From the NCBI GenBank assembly GCA_045585895.1, contig JAZMZI010000144.1, positions 1 through 64,000 of the forward strand: a stretch of 64,000 nucleotides of DNA, written 5' to 3'. The position numbers and the translations under genes are program-made. The DNA comes from SVTX01 sp045585895. Lineage in GTDB: Bacteria; Bacillota; Clostridia; Oscillospirales; CAG-272. Numbering within the stretch: position 1 is the first letter of the stretch; every line of letters starts with the position of its first letter. Below are positions 42,322 to 51,654 of the stretch, piece after piece. The notes beneath the pieces are model-generated. The model was not told the DNA's origin. It did no database searches and saw only the letters and a list, made by a program, of their open reading frames with translations.

Positions 42322-44316
42322 ATGTCATACAAAATATTCGAGCACGATCCGCTGCTTTTGCCTTTTGAAAAGGATATTGAGCTTCGTATGGATAACTATG
42401 CGAGGAAAAGGCTTTCCATCGTTGGAAAAGGGGGAAGTCTTTCCGATTTTGCCAACGGACACGAATATTTTGGTTTTCATAAAACCGAGAACGGCTGGAT
42501 ATACCGCGAATGGGCACCTGCCGCAGACGAGGTCTATTTAACGGGTGACTTCGTCGATTGGCGTTGGCTTGACAGGAAAATGACCCCCGTAGGTAATGGC
42601 GTTTTTGAAATATTCATTGAAGGCAAAGAAACGCTTTACAATGGTTGTCACGTTGCCGCTATCGTCCGTAACGGAGAAAAGCTTTTGCAGAGAATACCTC
42701 TTTATATTCGCCGCGTTGAACAGGATCCCGTTACCTATGCTTGGTGCGGCGTTATCGTCGACGAGCCTGAATACAAGTGGAAAAAGAAGAGCTTTACACC
42801 TAAAAAAGATCTTTATATTTACGAATGTCATATCGGTATGGCGCAGGAAAAGGAGGGGATTGGAACCTATCTTGAATTTAAAGATAATATTCTTCCCGGA
42901 ATTAAAGATCTTGGATACAATACTATTCAGATAATGGCGATAATGGAGCATCCGTATTACGGATCCTTCGGCTATCAGGTGTCGTCATTCTTTGCGGCAT
43001 CATCCAAATTCGGTACTTCTAACGATTTAAAGGAGCTTATAGATGCGGCGCACTCAATGGGAATCGCGGTGCTTCTCGACGTTGTTCACTCTCACGCGGT
43101 AAAGAATACCGCAGAGGGAATCAACGAATTTGACGGCACCACCTATCAGTTCTTTCATGAAGGAGACAGGGGAGATCACCCCGCTTGGGGAACAAAGCTC
43201 TTTAATTATGACAAAAATGAGGTCATACATTTCCTGCTTTCCAATCTGAAATTCTGGATGGAGGAATATCATTTTGACGGGTTCCGTTTCGACGGTGTGA
43301 CCTCTATGATCTATCACGATCACGGTCTCGGCGTTGCCTTTACCGATTATTCAAAATATTTTTCAATGAATACCGATACAGAGGCTATCACTTATCTCCA
43401 GCTTGCAAACGAGCTGATCAGGGAGGTCAATCCTAAGGCAATCACCATAGCCGAGGATATGTCTGCTATGCCGGGAATGTGCCTTCCCATAAGCGAGGGC
43501 GGAATAGGATTTGATTACCGCCTTGCAATGGGTACGCCCGATATGTGGATTAAGCTCCTCAAAAACGTTCCAGACGAGCATTGGGATATGTGGCAGATAT
43601 TCTGCGAGCTGACGGGAAGAAGACCCGCGGAAAAGTATATCGGATACGCCGAATCCCACGACCAGGCGTTGGTTGGCGACAAGACGATAATGTTCCGCCT
43701 CTGCGATAGCAAAATGTACACCTCCATGTCCAAATTCACCCCCGATCCCGTTATTGACCGTGGAATTGCCCTTCACAAGATGATAAGAATGGTGACGATG
43801 ACTATCGGCGGCGAGGGATATCTGAACTTTATGGGTAACGAGTTCGGTCACCCCGAATGGATAGATTTTCCCAGAGAGGGAAACGGTTGGAGCTATTTTT
43901 ACTGCCGACGTCAGTGGCATCTTGCCGATGATACGACGCTTCGCTACGGATATCTCCGAGAGTTCGACAAGGCGATAGTTAAATTAACGAGTGATAAAAA
44001 GATTTATCGAAAAAAGCCCAATTGTCTTTTTATCGGCAACGACGATAAGGTAATTAACTACGAGCGCGGAGGACTTGTGTTTGCTTTCAATTTCCACCCC
44101 ACGAACAGTTACGAGGGATATTGGATAACCGTTCCCAAGGCAGGAAAATACAAGGTTATTATGTCCACCGACGAGGGTAAATTCGGCGGATTTGACCGCA
44201 TTTCCAAGGAATATATCTACACCGCTGAAAAACATCCAGACAAAAAAGCCAAGCTTCAAATATATCTGCCTCCGAGAACTGCCGTGTGTTTGGTTAAGGT
44301 CAAGGACGAAAAATGA
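42322..44316 (+). CDS. glgB: 1,4-alpha-glucan branching enzyme, GH13_8 (eukaryote-like) type
   Basis: This 664-aa enzyme makes alpha-1,6 branches in glycogen. A CBM48 domain (about residues 45-135, EYFGFHKTENGWIYREWAPA, VYLTGDFVDW) precedes the GH13 barrel. Catalytic residues are D324 (DGFRFDGVTSM), E378 (ITIAEDMSAMP) and D447 (GYAESHDQAL). Text such as MGNEFGHPEWIDFPREGNGW and FYCRRQW is closer to plant, fungal and animal branching enzymes than to E. coli GlgB (GH13_9). No other glycogen genes are in the window. It has its own promoter and terminator. Confidence 0.9.
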   Translation: MSYKIFEHDPLLLPFEKDIELRMDNYARKRLSIVGKGGSLSDFANGHEYFGFHKTENGWIYREWAPAADEVYLTGDFVDWRWLDRKMTPVGNGVFEIFIEGKETLYNGCHVAAIVRNGEKLLQRIPLYIRRVEQDPVTYAWCGVIVDEPEYKWKKKSFTPKKDLYIYECHIGMAQEKEGIGTYLEFKDNILPGIKDLGYNTIQIMAIMEHPYYGSFGYQVSSFFAASSKFGTSNDLKELIDAAHSMGIAVLLDVVHSHAVKNTAEGINEFDGTTYQFFHEGDRGDHPAWGTKLFNYDKNEVIHFLLSNLKFWMEEYHFDGFRFDGVTSMIYHDHGLGVAFTDYSKYFSMNTDTEAITYLQLANELIREVNPKAITIAEDMSAMPGMCLPISEGGIGFDYRLAMGTPDMWIKLLKNVPDEHWDMWQIFCELTGRRPAEKYIGYAESHDQALVGDKTIMFRLCDSKMYTSMSKFTPDPVIDRGIALHKMIRMVTMTIGGEGYLNFMGNEFGHPEWIDFPREGNGWSYFYCRRQWHLADDTTLRYGYLREFDKAIVKLTSDKKIYRKKPNCLFIGNDDKVINYERGGLVFAFNFHPTNSYEGYWITVPKAGKYKVIMSTDEGKFGGFDRISKEYIYTAEKHPDKKAKLQIYLPPRTAVCLVKVKDEK

Positions 44317-44337
44317 AAATAACAATCGTAAATACGT

Positions 44338-44370
44338 AAAAACGCCACGGTTTTAAACCGTGGCATTTTT
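44338..44370. terminator. Terminator between glgB and nadE (convergent)
   Basis: GCCACGGTTT/AAACCGTGGC palindrome with A residues before and ATTTTT after. Confidence 0.85.
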
Positions 44371-44374
44371 ATAC

Positions 44375-46315
44375 TCATAAAACATTTTCTTTGATCTCTT
44401 GGATTTCCTTTTTCCAAATCGTATTTGTAACGTCGGAAGGCATTTTGAAATCGTTATAAGAAAGGGCTACGGAACCAACCTTGGGGCCGTCGGGGAGGCA
44501 GGAACGCTTGAATTGCTGGGCGAAGAATCGCTTTGTGAATACCTCGAGCCACTTGAGAAGCGTTGCATCGTCATAAACACCCGTAAAGGCAATTTTTGCA
44601 AGTCTGAAAAGCTTTTTGGGGGTATATCCGTGCTTTACAAAATTATAGATATAGAAATCGTGAAGCTCGTAAGGACCGACGAGATCCTCGGTGACCTGCG
44701 CTATCTCTCCGTTTTCCTTGGCGGGAAGAAGCTCGGGAGAAACGGGTGTGTTGAGAATGTCGTAAAGGGCATAGGCAAGCTCCGTTTCGCCATTGTTGTT
44801 TGCTGTATCCGCATAGTGTTTTACAACGTATCTTATAAGAGTTTTGGGAATAGAGCCGTTAACGCCGTACATCGACATATGGTCGCCGTTGTAGGTAGCC
44901 CAGCCAAGGGCAAGCTCGGAAAGGTCACCCGTACCTACTACTATTCCGCCCTCGGCGTTGGCAATATCCATAAGAACCTGAGTTCTTTCGCGCGCCTGTG
45001 CATTCTCGTAAACTACGTTGTGATTACTCATATCGTGTCCGATATCCTTGAAATGCTGTTCAACCGCGGCAAAAATATCGACCTCGCGGAAATCCACGCC
45101 AAGTTTTTCGCAGAGTACGGTGGCGTTATTTTTAGTTCTCTTGGTCGTACCGAAGCAGGGCATAGTAACTGCGATAATATCATTTCTGTCGCGCCCCAAA
45201 AAGTCCATGGCCTTTGCCATAACGAGTATTGCAAGACAGGAATCAAGACCTCCCGAAATGCCGACGACCGCCTTCTTCGAATAAGAAGCTTCTATTCTTC
45301 TTGCAAGTCCTACCGACTGAATTGACAATATTTCTTCACATCTTGCCGCGCAAACCTCTTTGTTGTCGGGAATAAATGGATGTGAGTTTATGGTTCTTGT
45401 TATTTCAGTATCTTCTAACATAAGATCGAATTCAATTTCCGAATATTCAATCCCGAGAGTGTTTTTTGTGAAAGTATTTTTACCTCTGCGCTCGTGAACA
45501 ATATTTTGGAGGTCGATCTCACTGATAAGAAGCTCGCCTGTTTCGAAAGGAGCTTTTTCTGCAAGTATCTTACCGTTTTCAACAATCATTGAATGACCCG
45601 AGAAAACAACGTTTGACGTCGATTCGCCAATACCAGCGCCCGCATAGATATAACCACAAAGAGAACGGGCAGACTGTGAAGTAACAAGAATCCTTCTGAA
45701 GTCGTCTTTTCCAACAAGCTCACCGGAAGCCGAGGGGTTGGCAATAACGGTAGCGCCAGCCGCCGTGAGAAGCGACGAGGAGGGGAGAGAAACGAAAAGA
45801 TCCTCGCATATTTCTACACCAAGACGGAGAGACGGCATAGAGCGGCAAACGAAAAACTGTTTGGTTCCAAGCATTACCACGCTATCATCAAAAACGTAAG
45901 CAAAGCTGTCGTCTGGTGCAGGTGCGAAACATCTCGTCTCAAACGCCTCTGCAAAATCGGGCAGATTTTTCTTGGGTACAAGACCTAAAAGTTGACCTCC
46001 GGATACAACTGCAGCACAGTTATACACTTTATCACTGAAGCTTACGGGAAGACCTACTACCGATACCATACCCAATGTTGCCGTTCCGTAAACGTATTGG
46101 CGAAGAGCATCCAGCGCACCGTTGAGCAGAGTTTCGGTATTAAAAAGATCTCCGCATGAATAACCCGTGAGAGACAATTCGGGAAATACAAGCACCTTGA
46201 CACCTGCTTCACTTGCACTTTCTGCAAGCGAAATACAGGATCTCGCGTTAAAATCGGTATCTGCGATTTTCAAATTTGGCGTTGCCGCAGCAACTTTAAT
46301 AAAACCGTCTTTCAT
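44375..46315 (-). CDS. nadE: Glutamine-dependent NAD+ synthetase
   Basis: This 646-aa enzyme amidates nicotinate adenine dinucleotide to NAD+. An N-terminal nitrilase domain (about 1-290) takes ammonia from Gln: the Glu is in LVFPELSLTGYSCGDL and the Cys in LRLGVEICEDLF. The C-terminal synthetase contains the PP-loop VGISGGLDSCLA and GTGDLSELALGW. The fused long form is common in Clostridia. It lies 31 bp after a small membrane-protein gene and shares its promoter. Confidence 0.93.
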   Translation of the reverse strand: MKDGFIKVAAATPNLKIADTDFNARSCISLAESASEAGVKVLVFPELSLTGYSCGDLFNTETLLNGALDALRQYVYGTATLGMVSVVGLPVSFSDKVYNCAAVVSGGQLLGLVPKKNLPDFAEAFETRCFAPAPDDSFAYVFDDSVVMLGTKQFFVCRSMPSLRLGVEICEDLFVSLPSSSLLTAAGATVIANPSASGELVGKDDFRRILVTSQSARSLCGYIYAGAGIGESTSNVVFSGHSMIVENGKILAEKAPFETGELLISEIDLQNIVHERRGKNTFTKNTLGIEYSEIEFDLMLEDTEITRTINSHPFIPDNKEVCAARCEEILSIQSVGLARRIEASYSKKAVVGISGGLDSCLAILVMAKAMDFLGRDRNDIIAVTMPCFGTTKRTKNNATVLCEKLGVDFREVDIFAAVEQHFKDIGHDMSNHNVVYENAQARERTQVLMDIANAEGGIVVGTGDLSELALGWATYNGDHMSMYGVNGSIPKTLIRYVVKHYADTANNNGETELAYALYDILNTPVSPELLPAKENGEIAQVTEDLVGPYELHDFYIYNFVKHGYTPKKLFRLAKIAFTGVYDDATLLKWLEVFTKRFFAQQFKRSCLPDGPKVGSVALSYNDFKMPSDVTNTIWKKEIQEIKENVL

Positions 46316-46346
46316 TTAAAATGACCGTTCCTTTTCAATTTTATAC

Positions 46347-46628
46347 TTAAGATTCGTCTGAATTTGAGTCGTTATAATCGTTTCCATCAAGCTCAGACTT
46401 TTTTGCTTTCCTTTTGTTGCTTGCAATAATTATAAAAATAAACAATATAGCAACCACAAATGCAGAAAACGGAGATTTGTCAAGTGCGTTAAACAGTGCA
46501 CCTGCGGCTGATGAAGCCACTATTCCTATAATTCCCAAAAGCTTATTACTTTTTAAAAATCCAAAAAATAAGGGGATAATTCCGCACAAAACGCCAACAA
46601 AAAAACCAATAATGATTTTTGTTTCCAT
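46347..46628 (-). CDS. Small membrane protein of unknown function
   Basis: This 93-aa protein has three hydrophobic stretches (about residues 4-22, 29-48 and 55-70) and an acidic, Asn/Ser/Asp-rich tail after KRKAKK. The promoter at 46668-46696 and an AGGGAGG site support it. It is probably co-transcribed with nadE. I do not recognise a family. Confidence 0.65.
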   Translation of the reverse strand: METKIIIGFFVGVLCGIIPLFFGFLKSNKLLGIIGIVASSAAGALFNALDKSPFSAFVVAILFIFIIIASNKRKAKKSELDGNDYNDSNSDES

Positions 46629-46667
46629 TTTGACGCATTCCTCCCTTGAATCAGTGTTATTTAATAT

Positions 46668-46696
46668 ATTTTAACACGTTATTTAAAAAATGTCAA
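46668..46696 (-). promoter_or_regulatory. Promoter of the small membrane protein-nadE operon
   Basis: TTGACA and TAAAAT separated by 17 bp on the minus strand, 40 bases before the ATG. Confidence 0.75.
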
Positions 46697-46761
46697 CATA
46701 ATTGGTGTAAATAATGCTGATTTTTTTGCGAAAAATAATATGAGAAAGGAGTTGAAAACAA

Positions 46762-47547
46762 ATGAAAAAAAGAACTCTGTTATTTTCGTCGCTGTCCGTT
46801 ATATTAGTGATTTTTGCAACGGTAAACGCAGTTGCTTTAAATGGAAACGGGCACAGCTGGTATTGCGTTCATAGAAAGGATCATCTTCAACCCGTTGCCG
46901 ATCCTCAATTTGATTTTATTGAAAATTACGACGGATATTATATTGATAAAACGAAGGGAAACGACAGTGAAGATAAGGTTATTTACCTGACCTTTGATGC
47001 AGGCTACGAAAACGGAAATATTGAAAAAACCTTAGACATCTTGAAGAATCAAAACGTTACCGGAGCTTTCTTTATACTCGGAAATCTGGTGACTTCAAAT
47101 CCTCAAACGGTAAAGCGGATGTTTGATGAAGGTCATCTTGTATGCAATCATACCTACACTCATAAAAGTATGGTGAACAAAAAAACAGATGAGATCCAAA
47201 AAGAATTACAAGCACTTGAAAAGGCTTGCTCAGACACTTTTGGGGTTGAGGTTGCAAAATATTACAGACCTCCCGAAGGTCGATTTGATGAAAAATCATT
47301 AAAAACAGTGAAAGATTTGGGATATAAGACAATATTCTGGAGCTTTGCCTATGAGGATTGGGATAACAATAAGCAAATGTCTCCCGAAAAAGCAAAAGCC
47401 AAGATAATGGATAATATCCATAATGGGGAAGTAATGCTTTTACACCCAACGTCGGAAACCAATGCAAAAATACTTGAAGAAATTATCGTAGATCTGAAAT
47501 CTCAGGGATACAGGTTCGGGACGCTTGATGAGCTGTGTAGGCGGTGA
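46762..47547 (+). CDS. pdaA: PdaA-type polysaccharide deacetylase
   Basis: This 261-aa NodB-fold enzyme has an N-terminal signal/anchor (residues 4-26). Instead of the usual TFDDG, its first motif reads TFDAGYENG, which is characteristic of PdaA, the de-N-acetylase needed for muramic delta-lactam in spore cortex. The metal His motif is CNHTYTHKS and the Arg motif YRPPEGRFD. MLLHPTSETN completes the site. It fits with dpaAB and spoIIID as a sporulation gene. A forespore promoter is expected, but I could not identify it. It is followed 5 bp later by a second deacetylase. Confidence 0.85.
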   Translation: MKKRTLLFSSLSVILVIFATVNAVALNGNGHSWYCVHRKDHLQPVADPQFDFIENYDGYYIDKTKGNDSEDKVIYLTFDAGYENGNIEKTLDILKNQNVTGAFFILGNLVTSNPQTVKRMFDEGHLVCNHTYTHKSMVNKKTDEIQKELQALEKACSDTFGVEVAKYYRPPEGRFDEKSLKTVKDLGYKTIFWSFAYEDWDNNKQMSPEKAKAKIMDNIHNGEVMLLHPTSETNAKILEEIIVDLKSQGYRFGTLDELCRR

Positions 47548-47552
47548 TATGA

Positions 47553-48266
47553 GTGAATAAGTTATTCAAACCGATTATTTATATTCTGATTATTGCTATA
47601 GTATTAAACAGTATATTCATTTTGAACGTTCTGGGTACAAAAGAAAACGATAATAATCTTGACGACGTTGACATATACCGTAAAAAAGATAACGAATTTA
47701 TGAAAATAGCCCTGACATTTGATGACGGTCCGCATCCAAGATACACTCCGCAGATACTTGATATTTTGGATAAATACGGTATAAAAGCTACTTTTTTTGC
47801 CATAGGAGTTAATGCAGACAATTATCCCGACACGATGGAGATGGTGATAAAGCGAGGACATGAAATAGGGAATCACACTTACTCCCATCCTCACGTCAGT
47901 CGTTTAGATTCCGATACTCTTTGCGGTGAAGTTGAAAAATGCGAGGCGGCACTTTACAGTCATACCGATTTCAGGACCAAACTGTTCAGGCCTCCGGAGG
48001 GGATGGTCGACGGTTACGTTAAAAGCGTTATAAAGCAGTTGGACTACAAAGTCATTCTTTGGGATATAGATACTATGGACTGGGCACACACTCCACCGCA
48101 AAAAATAGCGGAAAACGTAATAAACAGTATTTCGTCGGGAGATATCATTCTTATGCACGATTACGTTTCTTATAACAGTCCAACTCCCGAAGCGTTGGAG
48201 TTGTTTATACCTGTATTGCTTGAAAAAGGATATAATTTTGTTGTTGTAAGCGAGCTGATCGGATAA
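47553..48266 (+). CDS. Polysaccharide deacetylase (NodB family)
   Basis: This 237-aa membrane-anchored deacetylase has an N-terminal span (residues 7-28) and a full NodB site: TFDDGPHPRYTPQ, NHTYSHPH, FRPPEGMVD and ILMHDYVS. It probably removes N-acetyl groups from peptidoglycan or another wall glycan. The GTG start at 47553 is chosen since the nearby ATG frame stops at once. It appears to be co-transcribed with pdaA and is followed by a strong terminator. Confidence 0.85.
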   Translation: MNKLFKPIIYILIIAIVLNSIFILNVLGTKENDNNLDDVDIYRKKDNEFMKIALTFDDGPHPRYTPQILDILDKYGIKATFFAIGVNADNYPDTMEMVIKRGHEIGNHTYSHPHVSRLDSDTLCGEVEKCEAALYSHTDFRTKLFRPPEGMVDGYVKSVIKQLDYKVILWDIDTMDWAHTPPQKIAENVINSISSGDIILMHDYVSYNSPTPEALELFIPVLLEKGYNFVVVSELIG

Positions 48267-48274
48267 AAAAATGC

Positions 48275-48309
48275 AAAAACTCCGAAATCATCAAAATTTC
48301 GGAGTTTTT
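48275..48309. terminator. Bidirectional terminator after the deacetylase pair
   Basis: A perfect 14-bp stem (aaaaactccgaaat and complement) with a CATCAAA loop also serves the convergent DUF624 gene. Confidence 0.9.
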
Positions 48310-48312
48310 AAA

Positions 48313-49299
48313 TCATTCGATTGCGTCTGTAGGTTCTTTGTATTCATCTGCATCGTCTTCGGTATTGCCGTCGTCAACGGGGTCTATCATATACTTTTTT
48401 ATTACGGGGTATGCCGCGTAAGTATATATGAAGGAGCAAACTCCGAGATAATAGAGCAACGGTAATACTATAGCAACACCGAGTCCCACTTGAACCAAAA
48501 GGAGAATAGGAAGAACAGCGATAGCCGTAACAATTGCAAGACCTATAAGCGCAAGAATGTTTCGCTTTATACCGAGAACGGTAAATATCAAAGCATTTTT
48601 AAACGCTTTGGTTATTTTTATGTTAAACGTAACGATCATCAAGTAGGTATAGAAACGGAAAATAATATAAATTATTATTAGGGCGATGGTCATTACGTAA
48701 ATGAAATCCGAGAAACCGTTCGAGGGAGTCATAAAGAAGTACAAAAGGTTATAGGCAAGAGTACCCATAACGGCGCAGTCAATAACTCCTAAAATAAAAC
48801 CCTGCTTAAAATTTTTTTTGATTGCGTAAAAGAAATCGGAGAATACGAATACGCTGTCTCCTCTCACAAGTCCTCTCGTTACGTATATAGTACCTACTTT
48901 TTGCCAACCGTAGGTAATAACGTACACTAATAAAATTGCACCGATTATCCAATAGATATGGGTGTTATTATAAGTGGGAAGAGGGTATTGGGAGGAGAAC
49001 AGACCGAGATTAAAGAATCCTGTAACAGTTGATGCTGTCTCCTGTATGCCAAACAATGCGGCAAACTCAGGATATCTCAGAGAAGCGGTTTTTGGCATAA
49101 CTATAATATAAAGATAAGCACAAACTATCAGGGGGATTATTTGAAACATCGTAAGAATGTTCAAAGACATTATCTTAGAAAACTTTCTCCCAAACTGAAC
49201 GAAAAAGAATTTTAAGTTTGGAGTAGTGTCTTCACCGCGCTCAACACCCTTACCGTCGCGGTTTAAATCAAATAATTTAAATTTCTTTTTTGTTTTCAA
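48313..49299 (-). CDS. DUF624 (YesL-like) membrane protein
   Basis: This 328-aa protein has about six membrane spans and the DUF624 features FFFVQFGRKFSKIMSLNIL and FFYAIKKNFKQGFILGVID. The ends are hydrophilic, and the C-terminus is very acidic (DPVDDGNTEDDADEYKEP). YesL relatives sit near carbohydrate-transport genes, but the biochemical role is unknown. It is 21 bp downstream of proC and probably in the same transcript. Confidence 0.78.
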   Translation of the reverse strand: MKTKKKFKLFDLNRDGKGVERGEDTTPNLKFFFVQFGRKFSKIMSLNILTMFQIIPLIVCAYLYIIVMPKTASLRYPEFAALFGIQETASTVTGFFNLGLFSSQYPLPTYNNTHIYWIIGAILLVYVITYGWQKVGTIYVTRGLVRGDSVFVFSDFFYAIKKNFKQGFILGVIDCAVMGTLAYNLLYFFMTPSNGFSDFIYVMTIALIIIYIIFRFYTYLMIVTFNIKITKAFKNALIFTVLGIKRNILALIGLAIVTAIAVLPILLLVQVGLGVAIVLPLLYYLGVCSFIYTYAAYPVIKKYMIDPVDDGNTEDDADEYKEPTDAIE

Positions 49300-49320
49300 T
49301 TTTAAAGTGTCCTTTACGAT

Positions 49321-50157
49321 TTATTTTTTGTGGTCGGATCCTAATTCATCAGCTCTTTGAGTACATTTATTCATAGCACTGATGATTGCTTCACAAAAGT
49401 GGTAATCTTCGAGCTCTTTGATGGCGCGTTCGGTAGTTCCACCCTTGGAGGCAACCGTAGCGATCTGTTCGTCGGGAGTTTTTGCGCCTTGCTTCATAAG
49501 CTCAGCCGCTCCTATGATCGTGTCGCAAATAGCGTTTATAATTTCTTTTTCGGAGAGATTTGAGCCATCACGGTTCAATAATCCTTGATCTTTCGCGCCC
49601 TCATACATTGCCTTTATCATCATAAAAACATAAGCGGGAGAAGAACCCGTAACCGAAATTATACGGTTCATTTCGCTCTCGTCTATTTTCAAAACGGTAC
49701 CCGAGGAAGCGAAAACGTCACAAATATATTGAAAATCCGCATCGGATACCTTATCGTTTCTGCAAACGGCAATAACACCTTTTCCGATAAGCATTGGAGT
49801 ATTTGGCATAACGCGCACTACCGCAGCACCGCACGCTGCATCTGAAACGGTTTTCGTGGAAATTCCGGCAGCCATCGTAACGAATACTTTGCTTGAAACG
49901 TTCTCACAGTCGGATAACTGCGGAAGAATATCGGGAAAATTCTGAGGCTTTACACAAAGCATAATGTATTTAGCCATTTCGACCGCTTCTTTTACGGAAG
50001 TGCATATATGAGCGCCCGACGCTCTGTATTTTTCGATTTTTTCGATATGTCTGTTGAAAAGGACTATATCGGACATATCGTTATAGACAGACGTTATACC
50101 CATAAGAGTAGCGGTTGCCATATTTCCTACGCCTATAAAGGCAATTTTATCATTCAT
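49321..50157 (-). CDS. proC: Pyrroline-5-carboxylate reductase
   Basis: This 278-aa enzyme reduces pyrroline 5-carboxylate to proline with NAD(P)H. The nucleotide fold is IAFIGVGNMATATLMG, and VVRVMPNTPMLIGKG and VTGSSPAYVFMMIKAM match the family, as does VASKGGTTERAI near the C-terminus. Length is normal. An upstream gap of about 100 bp separates it from the methyltransferase gene. Confidence 0.92.
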   Translation of the reverse strand: MNDKIAFIGVGNMATATLMGITSVYNDMSDIVLFNRHIEKIEKYRASGAHICTSVKEAVEMAKYIMLCVKPQNFPDILPQLSDCENVSSKVFVTMAAGISTKTVSDAACGAAVVRVMPNTPMLIGKGVIAVCRNDKVSDADFQYICDVFASSGTVLKIDESEMNRIISVTGSSPAYVFMMIKAMYEGAKDQGLLNRDGSNLSEKEIINAICDTIIGAAELMKQGAKTPDEQIATVASKGGTTERAIKELEDYHFCEAIISAMNKCTQRADELGSDHKK

Positions 50158-50255
50158 AAAAAGACCTCAACATAAAAATACATTAATAATTATAACATTA
50201 TTAAGTTTTGAATCTACCAACATATAGTCAACAAAAAACAACTTTTTTGTAAAGT

Positions 50256-51026
50256 TTATTTCAAAATACCTTTTTTTCTTGCAATTTCGAAAGCCATTAC
50301 GGACACGGCTGACGCAGAGGGAAGAGAGCCCAAAAATTCACGACCGTAGGGAATTCTAACGTTCACATCTGCGAGATCGAGAAGCTTTCTTGAAATACCG
50401 CGCTTCTCACCGCCGATTACAAGCAAGGTCGGTCTTGAAAATTCATAATCGTAAAGCGAAACCGAGTCACGTATGCCTGCGCAGGTAATTTCAAATCCGT
50501 TTTCTTTGAAAAGCTTTGCAGCTTCATACGTATCTCCGACAGCAATTTTGGCAAGTTCAGAGGTTCCGGCAGAGGAGCGCGCTACCGTGCCCGAAAACTC
50601 CATCCAGTTTCTTTCGGGGAGAATTATTCCGTCAACTCCCGAGGCATACAGGGAACGCACGGAATAACCGAAATTGTAAGGGTCTTCAAGCCCATCGATA
50701 AGAGCATAGAAATGTCCGTTTGTTAAAAAATTAACATCTGCGGAGTAAAAAGTTCGTTTGCTTGTCAACATAATAATGCCGCCATGCGTATTTCCCGAAA
50801 CCAACGTATCGATATACTTAGCGTCGCAAGTACAAAGTTCAAAATTCAACTCAGACGCTGCATGCTTCAAAAAGCGAATTTCTCGGCTCTTTTTTTCGGT
50901 GCGGGATCCGTCATAATATACTTTTGAAATAATTCTGCTGTTCGTACCGTTTTTTATGGATCTTATAACGGCGGAAATAGAGGTCATACCTTCAAAAATA
51001 TCAAATTGAGAAATATCATTAACCAT
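50256..51026 (-). CDS. TrmH/SpoU-family RNA 2'-O-methyltransferase
   Basis: This 256-aa SPOUT-fold enzyme uses S-adenosylmethionine to methylate ribose in rRNA or tRNA. Motif 1 is ALIDGLEDPYNFGYSVRSLYA, motif 2 is LLVIGGEKRGIS, and motif 3 is VRIPYGREFLGSLPSASAVS. The N-terminal part is variable. The exact target nucleotide cannot be read from the sequence. It is divergent from spoIIID. Confidence 0.87.
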   Translation of the reverse strand: MVNDISQFDIFEGMTSISAVIRSIKNGTNSRIISKVYYDGSRTEKKSREIRFLKHAASELNFELCTCDAKYIDTLVSGNTHGGIIMLTSKRTFYSADVNFLTNGHFYALIDGLEDPYNFGYSVRSLYASGVDGIILPERNWMEFSGTVARSSAGTSELAKIAVGDTYEAAKLFKENGFEITCAGIRDSVSLYDYEFSRPTLLVIGGEKRGISRKLLDLADVNVRIPYGREFLGSLPSASAVSVMAFEIARKKGILK

Positions 51027-51111
51027 AAAAACTCCTTTAAAAAGGTATTTAAATCATTAAATCGTCATATACATTTACCAATGTAATAAATATAACTGCG
51101 AGGTAACAGTA

Positions 51112-51375
51112 ATGATGTATTTGTCATCAGGCAAGGATCGTTGCGTAATATTGGGGCTCTACATCGTTGAAAACAACGCAACTGTACGTGCAACGGCGGC
51201 AAGATTTGGGATCAGTAAAAGTACGGTACATAAAGATGTTACGCAAGTTTTAAAAAACGTGAACAGATCACTTTATCTTGACGTTAAAAGTGTTCTTGCA
51301 AAAAATAAGGAAGAAAGACATCTAAGAGGCGGCGAAGCAACGAAGAAAAAATATTTGGTTGAAAAAGTGATATAA
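51112..51375 (+). CDS. spoIIID: Sporulation transcription factor SpoIIID
   Basis: This 87-aa helix-turn-helix regulator activates and represses many sigma-E and sigma-K genes in the mother cell. The HTH is ATVRATAARFGISKSTVHKD and the DNA-contacting C-terminal segment is ERHLRGGEATKKKY, both nearly as in Bacillus. The ATG has a GAGGTAA site. It stands alone between the methyltransferase and a 280-bp gap. Its targets may include dpaAB. Confidence 0.93.
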   Translation: MMYLSSGKDRCVILGLYIVENNATVRATAARFGISKSTVHKDVTQVLKNVNRSLYLDVKSVLAKNKEERHLRGGEATKKKYLVEKVI

Positions 51376-51541
51376 AACAAAAATTTCACACTTGGTTGAT
51401 ACGTTTACAGATAAGTCGTTAAACCGGTAAAATTGTTATAAAATTTCCAAAAACATAAAAGAGAAGGATTTAATATTAATACATAAAATTATACAAAATC
51501 AAAATTTTGTATAATTCGGGCAATTTAAAAACGCATTATTA

Positions 51542-51599
51542 AATACAAATTTACGTTAATCGGCATCAAATCCACCGATTAACGTAATTTTTTGTATTC
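51542..51599. terminator. Long hairpin between spoIIID and the GH36 gene
   Basis: TTACGTTAATCGG pairs with CCGATTAACGTAA around a CATCAAATCCA loop. The pairing extends outward through AATACAAA/TTTGTATT. T- and A-runs on the two sides make it a bidirectional terminator. The rest of the 280-bp gap is AT-rich with no coding frame. Confidence 0.8.
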
Positions 51600-51654
51600 A
51601 GCCTTCTTTACGTTCAGCATCTTGAGACTAATTTATTTTTGCTTTTGATTATTT

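Noticed and set aside
49300..50255. A riboswitch or T-box upstream of proC.
   Set aside because: The upstream gap is under 100 bp, lacks a specifier-like stem and shows no terminator/antiterminator pair.
51376..51654. A possible small gene in the gap after spoIIID.
   Set aside because: The region is AT-rich, has no frame with a ribosome site, and holds a terminator hairpin and a short TACAAAAT palindrome.
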